Of a DNA stretch of 64,000 nt, positions 56,701-64,000 are shown in pieces (the stretch's first letter is position 1; each line of letters begins with the position of its first letter). The position numbers and the translations under genes were made by a program. This DNA is from Mytilus galloprovincialis. Lineage: Eukaryota > Mollusca > Bivalvia > Mytilida > Mytilidae. The DNA is taken from assembly GCF_965363235.1 (NCBI RefSeq), contig NC_134843.1:43781035-43845034 (forward strand). Direction: 5' to 3'. The notes beneath the pieces are model-generated. The model ran no database searches. It worked only from the letters and a program-made list of their open reading frames with translations, and was not told the origin of the DNA.

Positions 56701-59700
56701 CAATGAATTTAGAATGATTTTATTACACAAAAAATGGGGCTCAAAATCAGGAACATGTGTATGCTAGATGAATTAACTTTTCATATCTAAACTTTTAGTT
56801 CTGTTTCTTTTTTTTTTTTTTTTGGAAAAAAGAGAATTAAATTAATTGATTTTTAAATCTAGTAAATAGCCTTACAAAAACTCCATTTAAATGGCAGCAG
56901 CCTTGATATTTTGTTACTTTGAGAAACACATGGATCAGTTTAATTATAGCAAAAATACTGCTTTGTTTATGTGAATCAAAATTATTATTAGCAACTGAAT
57001 TTTCGGCTCTCCCTTGACACCATTTGCAAGTATGATCTTGAGGAAACAATGATAGTCCGTCGGAAGAGGACGATACATGGTTGACCCGTGTTTAAAGAGC
57101 GTCATATTTCTTGCACGTAAAAGACACCTTTGTAGATTTCAAAAAAGAGTAGGCTAATGCCGCTACAAGGCAGAACTCGCACTCGCAAAGTGGAAAGGGA
57201 CTAATATAAATTGCAATGACTTGTTTCCAAAACCACTATATATAAATATGTATAAACTAAAGCATCTTATATATTATTTTCCAATGCATAAACATTAGAC
57301 AGGTTCATTTGTCACAAAATCATATCCAGTATCGTTTTTAATCCGACAGTAATTTAAAACCCCGCGCAATCATGTTTATAAAGAAAACCTCAGAAAAACA
57401 TAATCACAACCTTAATTTTTCCACTGAAATCAGACGTATTTAAATTTTTTATAACTAAATGATGTAAATGAAATTTTTCGTAAGCTTGGATTTCGTAAGC
57501 TTTATAACATTACATACAAGGTAAGCAGGTTATTAGTAACGTTGTATATATTATTAACCATGAAGTGTGTTTTCGTTTTATACAATATGTTCAACACTCA
57601 CAAAAATATCACATGACTATGACGGTTCTTTAGATTTCTATGAAAAAAAAATACATGTACAATTTACAGTTTTATGAACGGGGTACGCAAATGACCGAAA
57701 CACATACTAACGCGTACAGGTCTCTAATTTTAATTGCAATTTTATAAACAGATACACGAAGCTGTCTAAAAAGTTACTTTTGATTCTAATTACAACTCGT
57801 ATCTGACATTAATTGTTGTTTGCATGTGCACAGTATCTTGCATTCTCCTTTCACAAATCGCTGTTTTGACAGGTTAATTGAAGAATTAATTGCTACAGAG
57901 GTAACATTGACATACATATCTAATAGATTAAAATGATATGACAATAACCCTGCCATACAGGTCTGTAATGATGACACCAACTATTTCTAATGATATTTAT
58001 AAATGATTAACCGAACGTTAAGGTCTGAAACAGGCGGTGAAGCTCAACTGCATCTTTAAGTAATACACCACCTCTGTTATAATCGAATCAATACAAATGA
58101 AGTGAAATGAACGACAAGAGACAAATAAAAGGCAAATACATTTTTTTTTTTACAGGTTTTGAATATTCCAACCTTAATTAACCACTATTCATGTATCTTA
58201 TTAACATTACTTTTAAAATACACTACGGAGACTCTGTCATATAAAATATTCTCTCGGGCTCCGACTGTCAACCCTCGGGAAACGACCTTTAGTCTGCAAT
58301 TACTGCAGTAGATAAGTATGAGCATTGAAAGACCGAACATGACTTACTGATGTATTGTTCTGAATTTTCAGTTCCTGTTCAAATTAAAATGACTGTTTGA
58401 AACTAAAATTGATTTACTAGTGTTACGGTCATCGATTGAGTTATTTTTACAACTTGGACGAGATATACCGAGGTACCTACAAACACGCATAAACAGTACT
58501 AAGCTTTTAATTTGTTACGCAAGACGCGACAAAGCTTAAATGTTCTAACGTTCAATGTTGATTTTTCTTAAACTTTTAAATATTTAAAGTATACTTATGT
58601 TTATTTGCATTTTTGATCTATTGAGCAAGGTTATTTGTTTAAACATCTTTGATAAACATATAAAATTGAAAATCAAAATACGTACTTTTGACAGATATGA
58701 TATGTTGACGTACTAATCTACTAAACAAACATAACGTCATTTTCTATTGTTTAGTCGTACTAGTTTGATATGGCTGTTAAAAACTGTTGAAAACGAAAGA
58801 CGCGTTTAAGAGTACTTGATTTCTCTCCTTTTGATACAAGTTATTTCCCGCTTATTTTCGTATATGATAAATGTCAAATAACTACATCTGTTTCTTCCAA
58901 AATAATTAAAAGTATCAGGTTATCGGTATTCAAATCTGGAAAACAATTATTTTCATGCATTGTCTTTCGATTTATAAAATATACGTTGACTGCATTTTTA
59001 ATATGTTCTGAATTTTATCGAAAATGGTAAGTGAAAATTTTCAAATAGAGTGAAAGTTCATTTTGTATTTTTTAAAATAGAAGCAAACTGGTCTAAACGG
59101 GTAATAATGTATATTTTATTTACATTATTATATAATATCAAGTACAATCTGTATGATGCACTTTTATTGATTCCATCCGAGTAAAATTTAGTTTGTTACT
59201 ACATTTTCAATATTAATTGCTTCATCTTTGAAAAGACAAAATTGAACAAACCATTTAAAATTTAGAGATAATCAATTAAAGCATAGCTTTTATTTCCGCT
59301 CCTATTTTCCGATTAATGTTTAGAACAATGATGCTAACAATGAATTTAAAATGATTTTATTACTAAAAAGTGGGGCTCAAAATCAGGAACATGTGTATGC
59401 TAGATGAATTAACTTTTCATATCTAAACTTTTAGTTCTGTTTCTTTTTTTTTGGAAAAAAGAGAATTAAATTAATTGCTTTTTTAAATCTAGTAAATCGC
59501 CTTACAAAAACTCCATTTAAATGGCAGCAGCCTTGATATTTTGTTACTTTGAGAAACACATGAATCAGTTTAATCATAGCAAAAATACTGCTTTGATTGT
59601 GTGAATCGAAATTATTTATCAGCAATTGAATGTTCGGCTCTCCCTTGACACCATTTGCGAGTATGATCTTGAGGAAACGATGATAGTCCGTCGGAAGAGG

Positions 59701-62700
59701 ACGATAAATGGCTGACCCGTGTTTAGAGAGAGCACGTAAAAGACAAGGCAGAACTCGCACTCGCAAAGTGGAAAGGGAAAAATATAAGTTGCAATAACTT
59801 GTTTCCCAAACCACTATATATAAATTCGTATAAACTAAAGCATCTTATATATTATTTTCCAATGCATAAACATTAGACAGGTTCATTTGTCACAAAATCA
59901 TATCCAGTATCGTTTTTAATCCGACAGTAATTTAAAACCCCGTGCAATCATGAATGTTTATAAAGACAACCTCAGAAAAACATAATCAAAATTTCGATTT
60001 TTCCACTGAAATTCAGATGTATTTAAATTTTTTATAACTAAATGTTGTAAATACAGATTTCGTAAGTGCAAATTTCGTAAGCTTTATAACATTACATACA
60101 AGGTAATCAGGTTATTAGTAACGCTGTATATATTATAAACCATGAAGTGTGTTTCATACAATACTCACAAAAATATCAAATGACTATGACGGTTCTTTAG
60201 ATTTCTATGAAAAAAAACATGTACAATTTCCAATTTTATGAAGGGGGTACGCAAATGACCGAAATACATACTAACGCGTACACGCTTCTAATTTTAATTG
60301 CAATTTTATAAACAGATACACGAAGCTGTCTAAAAAGTTACTTCTGATTTTAATTAAAACTCGTATCTGACATTTATTGTTGTTTGCATATGCACAGTAC
60401 CTTGCATTCTCCTTTCAAAAGTTGCTGTTTTCAATAGGTTAATAGAAGAATTAATTGGCACAGAGGTAACATTTACATACCCATCTAATAGATTAAAAAG
60501 ATATGACAATAACCCTGCCATACAAGTCTGTAATGATGAAACCAGCTATTTCTAATGATATCTATAAATGATTAACCAAACATTATGGTCTGAATCAGGC
60601 GGTGAAGCTCAACTGCATCCTTTAGTAATACATCACCTCTGTTATAATTAAATCAATACAAATGAAGTGAAATGTATGACAAGAGACAAATAAAATGCAA
60701 ATATAAGTTTAAAAGTTTTAGAATATTCACACTGCAAATTAACCACTATTCATATATTTATGTATCTTATTAACATTACTTTTTAATTACACAACGGAGA
60801 CTCTGTCGTATAAAATATTCTCTCAGGCTCTATCTGTCAACCTCGGGAAACGACCTTTAGTCTGAAAATACTGCATTAGATAATTAAATTGAGAAAGAAA
60901 ATGGGGAATTGGTCAAACCGACAACAACCCGACCATAGACCAGACAACAGCCGAAAACCACCAATGGGTCTTAAATGTAGCGAAAAACTCTCGCACCTGT
61001 AGGCGTCCTTCAGCTGGCCCTTAAAAATATGTATTCTAGTACAGTGGTAATGGACGTCATACTAAACTCGGAATTATACACAAGAAACTAAAATTAAAAA
61101 TCATACAAGACTAACAAAGGCCAGAGGCTCCTGACTTGGGACAGGCGCAAAATTGCGGCGGGGTTAAACATGTTTATGAGATCTCAACCCTCCCCTATAC
61201 CTCTTGCCAATGTAGAAAAGTAAACGCTAATCAATACGCACATTAAAATTCAGTTCAAGAGAAGTCCGAGTCCGATGTCAGAAGATGTAAATAAAGAACA
61301 TAAATAAAATGACAATAATACATAAATAACAACAGACTACTAGTAGTTAACTGACATGCCAGCTCCAGACCTCAATTAAACTGATTGAAAGATTATGTCT
61401 TCATCATATGAATATCAGGCACAATCCCTCCCGTTAGGGGTTTAGTATCATACTATCATAAAATATATGAGAAGAACATAACCCGTGTCATGCCAACAAC
61501 TGTTTTTTTAAATAGATGTGTTTAGTTCCGATGCAAAGACCCCATAAGTGAATCAATATTAAAGCCAAACTATGCAATCTTTAATGACATGACAACAGTA
61601 CCGTAACTATATCCCTTCTTAATACGTCTGTTTAAAGGTTTTGTAAGATTTGAGGTGAATACTGACATTTTTGTGCTTTGTAAAGAATATGACCATAAAA
61701 GATTGGATGTGAAATACCTGAACGTATAAGATGTCTGCATGTTGAGATATGTCTCTCGCTAAAATCTAAAACGTTGTTAAGTATGAGCATTGAAAGACTG
61801 AACACGACTTGATGATGTATTGTTCTGAATTTTCAGTTCCTGTTCAAATTAAAATGACTGTTTGAAACAACAATTGATTTACTTGTGTTACGGTCATCGA
61901 TTGAGTTATTTTTACAACTTTGACGAGATATACTGAGGGACCTACAAACATGCATAAACAATACTAAGCTTTTAATTTGTTACGCCAAACGCGACAAAGC
62001 GTAAATGTTCTAACACTCAATGTTGATTTTTCTTTAACCTTCATATATTTAAAGTATACTTGTGTTTATTTGCATTTTTGATCTATCGAGCCAGGTTATT
62101 TGTTTAAACATCTTTGATAAACATATAAAATTGAAAATAAAAATACGTACTTTTGACAGATATGATTTGTTGACGTACTAATCTACTAAACAAACATAAC
62201 GTCATTTTCTATTGTTTAGTCGTACTAGTTTGATATGGCTGTTAAAACTTACGAAAAGAAGGCAGGAATAAAAATTATTGAAAACGAAAGACGCGTTTAA
62301 GTGTTCTTGATTTTTCTCCTTTTGATACAAGTTATTTCCCGCTTATTTTTGTATATGATAAATGTCAAATAACTACATATGTTTCTTCCAAAATAATTAA
62401 AAGTATTAGGTTATCGGTATTCAAATCTGGAAAACAATTATTTTCATGCATTTTCTTTCGATTTATAAAATATACATTGAATGCATTAAATATGTTCTGA
62501 AGTTAAGAAACAAAACGTACCTGTCCTTAGCAGTCCAGGACCTTAAAATTACTGGCAATTTCAATTCTTCATTTATAGGGAAAATGGGGGGGGGGGGGGC
62601 TGATATTTAACCCTAGATCGTTGGAATCTAAGTTTAAAATGGTTTTCGTGTAATAAATAACATTTTGTGTTGAATTGAGTATTTTCAATGGTGCAAGTAT

Positions 62701-64000
62701 AATTTGATTTGACATTCTACAGTCCATAAGTAAAACCAATGACTATTTAACTTTTAACCACTCTTTTGCGAGTCCAATATATTACACAAGAAACAACATA
62801 GAAACCTAAAAGATTCCAACATAATTATCACAAGCAATATACAAATGTGGTAAATGTCCAATGACAATCGCGTTTACCTCAGCAACAAATAACTTCAGTC
62901 CTCCATTGAATGCCGTACTCTGAGCACCATTATATATATACACACAAAGACAATGACAGTGAATCAATAAGAAATTTGTAAGAAAAGTACACAGAAAGTA
63001 AAGTTACAATTGATAACGAGTAGGCGTTGTGTGTTTTAAAAAACAGATTATTTGTATTGTTCATGAAAGAACCACTTAAAAGCTATATTATGTCACTTTT
63101 CAATGTAAACAAATCAATTTCTTTCTCGGACATGTTTTTTTACTGTTTTCGTGCAATAATGTAGCAATATAATGTTACACGTATTAATAATCATTTGACC
63201 AAAACTTGTCCATTATTGGATTAGTTAAAGCAGTATACAGTTTTAAGTGTTTTTTAAATAGATCCCTATTCAGAAATATTGATGTCATGTTTGCCATGCA
63301 ATTGTACAGATATGGATTAATTCAAATTTATAAATTTTAAAGGAGACAAAAAAAATCGCCATTGTTGTAGTTGCTGTTTTCATGAATAGATACCATTTTT
63401 TAGTATAGTCAATAATGTATATTCTTTTTTAAAGTTATATACTGCAGCCAACACGGGTAATGTTGATCATTTTGTATAATTCAGAATGCATTTTATTAAT
63501 TTGTATGTAAATGTTTTTGGATAAAATGCTTCTATATTTAAGATAAGGTAAGACCTTTTGCATGGTAATCAAGTTTTAAGTATTGCAGAAACTCATGTTT
63601 TTTTTTTCATTATTCATTGGTTGAAATTGGCAATAATTATTTTCACAGATGAGTTTGAAACAAGGTCCTGCAAATGGTTTACAAGAAGCCAAAGATCAAG
63701 AAAAGGATAAAAAGAAAAAAAACGAAGATTTTGAACTTTTAATGCAGACTTATATTAAAAACGTGCAAGAAGAGCAATTATTCAGTGAACAAGTCATAGG
63801 AGCTATTTCTAAATGGAAAGAATCTACTGATCTCGAGGAAAGTAGAAAGTCTTATTCAGAAGCAATAAAATCAACAAAAGAAAATTCTCATTTGGATTGT
63901 GTTCAAAGCAAAAACTCCATGTCAACAGTAAAAAGGTCGAGTCGAAAACACACAAAACTTGAATCGAATGTTGAACTACCAGACGGTGTTATAAATCAAT
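53750..64000 (+). CDS. Unrecognised highly charged, probably disordered protein; at least two exons, runs off the window
   Basis: Exon 1 is 53750-55204 (485 codons). The ATG is preceded by an in-frame TAA at 53744, so this start is well supported if no intron lies between. Exon 1 ends AAG|GTATAT in phase 0; reading on would add 34 intron-like codons to a stop at 55309. The next exon starts after 'attattttcacag' at 63649, also phase 0, and is open to the window edge (117 codons: MSLKQGPANGLQEAKDQE..., LLMQTYIKNVQEEQLFSEQV). The product is rich in S, K, E, N and D with almost no hydrophobic stretch, no signal peptide and no membrane segment. Basic patches RMKKRKK (58-64) and RKRK (108-111) could be nuclear signals. 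A serine/threonine-rich N-terminus (19-50) and alternating acidic/basic segments suggest disorder. No domain recognised; joining the two exons is inference from matching phase and composition. Confidence 0.65.
55205..56373. other. Intron of the unknown gene, left part
   Basis: AT-rich, with no recognised repeat. There is no other coding signal. Confidence 0.45.
56374..62500 (+). repeat. Direct duplication of about 2.6 kb inside the intron
   Basis: Copy 1 is 56374-59010 and copy 2 is 59011-62500. The copies start with 'attttattgaaaatgctaag' / 'attttatcgaaaatggtaag' and end with 'aatatgttctga'. They stay collinear with scattered substitutions and small indels; copy 2 is longer only because of a family B insertion at 60884-61777 and a roughly 22-bp indel near 62250. 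No coding frame is conserved between them; the 70- and 127-codon minus-strand frames correspond to the same place in each copy, but their frames diverge. Confidence 0.85.
60884..61777 (+). mobile_element. Family B insertion in copy 2 of the duplication, 894 bp
   Basis: Comparison with copy 1 at about 58310-58325 (gtagataagtatgagc) shows the host sequence interrupted here, with TAA on both sides (60881-60883 and 61778-61780). The left half matches 21510-21890 and the middle matches 4190-4450 in reverse. The last 300 bp is not seen elsewhere in the window. No coding frame. This is the most complete family B copy, so its ends define the family. Confidence 0.75.
62501..63648. other. Intron of the unknown gene, right part
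   Basis: Includes a G13-type homopolymer near 62587 and a good pyrimidine-rich acceptor ('ttattttcacag') ending at 63648. Otherwise featureless. Confidence 0.5.

Noticed and set aside
56374-62500. Two direct copies that might be terminal repeats of a retroelement
   Set aside because: They are directly adjacent with nothing between them, have no retroelement hallmarks and no primer-binding or polypurine signals; a plain tandem duplication fits better.

Overview
The window is a stretch of eukaryotic, AT-rich, repeat-dense genomic DNA. It has spliced genes with GT/AG introns, no operons, and a very high load of small DNA transposons. Several of its repeats are ones I associate with bivalve molluscs, especially mussels (Mytilus): the 'gatgtggtatgattgcc' family, the 'agctcacctggcc...gtgagct' family, a tRNA-derived SINE with a tcaatcaatc tail, and Penelope-like tails with a hammerhead ribozyme. 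The species assignment is inference from memory of such repeats; no search was run.

Genes. (1) A five-exon plus-strand gene at 19693-24799 encodes a 314-residue membrane protein of the DUF1295 / steroid 5-alpha-reductase-like family. (2) A minus-strand gene at 27224-28741 has its whole 505-residue product in one exon: a B-box, a coiled coil and an NHL-like beta-propeller, with no RING (TRIM-like). (3) A plus-strand gene starts at 53750 and runs off the right edge. It has one 485-codon exon, an 8.4 kb intron and a second exon from 63649, and its product is an unrecognised, highly charged, probably disordered protein. (4) Two possible exons of an unknown plus-strand gene or gene relic lie at 50624-50741 and about 51667-51881. 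Nothing suggests that these genes work together.

Mobile DNA. Two very large foldback elements dominate: 8506-18159 (9.65 kb, exact 8-bp target duplication AAAGGCAT) and 29033-39124 (10.1 kb, 7/8-matching duplication gtttataa/ctttataa). Both have long terminal inverted arrays of short (about 12-20 bp) tandem repeats on the outside and an inverted satellite with a roughly 170-180 bp monomer inside. Neither shows a transposase. Elements with Helentron-like (HINE) architecture, several MITEs with readable target duplications, and smaller foldbacks are nested in or near them.

Layout: 1-8500 is gene-free with nested repeats; 8506-18159 is foldback 1; 19.7-24.8 kb the DUF1295-type gene; 27.2-28.7 kb the TRIM-like gene; 29.0-39.1 kb foldback 2; 39-47.2 kb a run of hairpin/MITE elements; 47.7-50.4 kb LINE and Penelope-like remnants with a complete hammerhead motif; 50.6-51.9 kb possible exons; 53.75 kb to the end the unknown gene, whose intron carries a 2.6 kb direct duplication.
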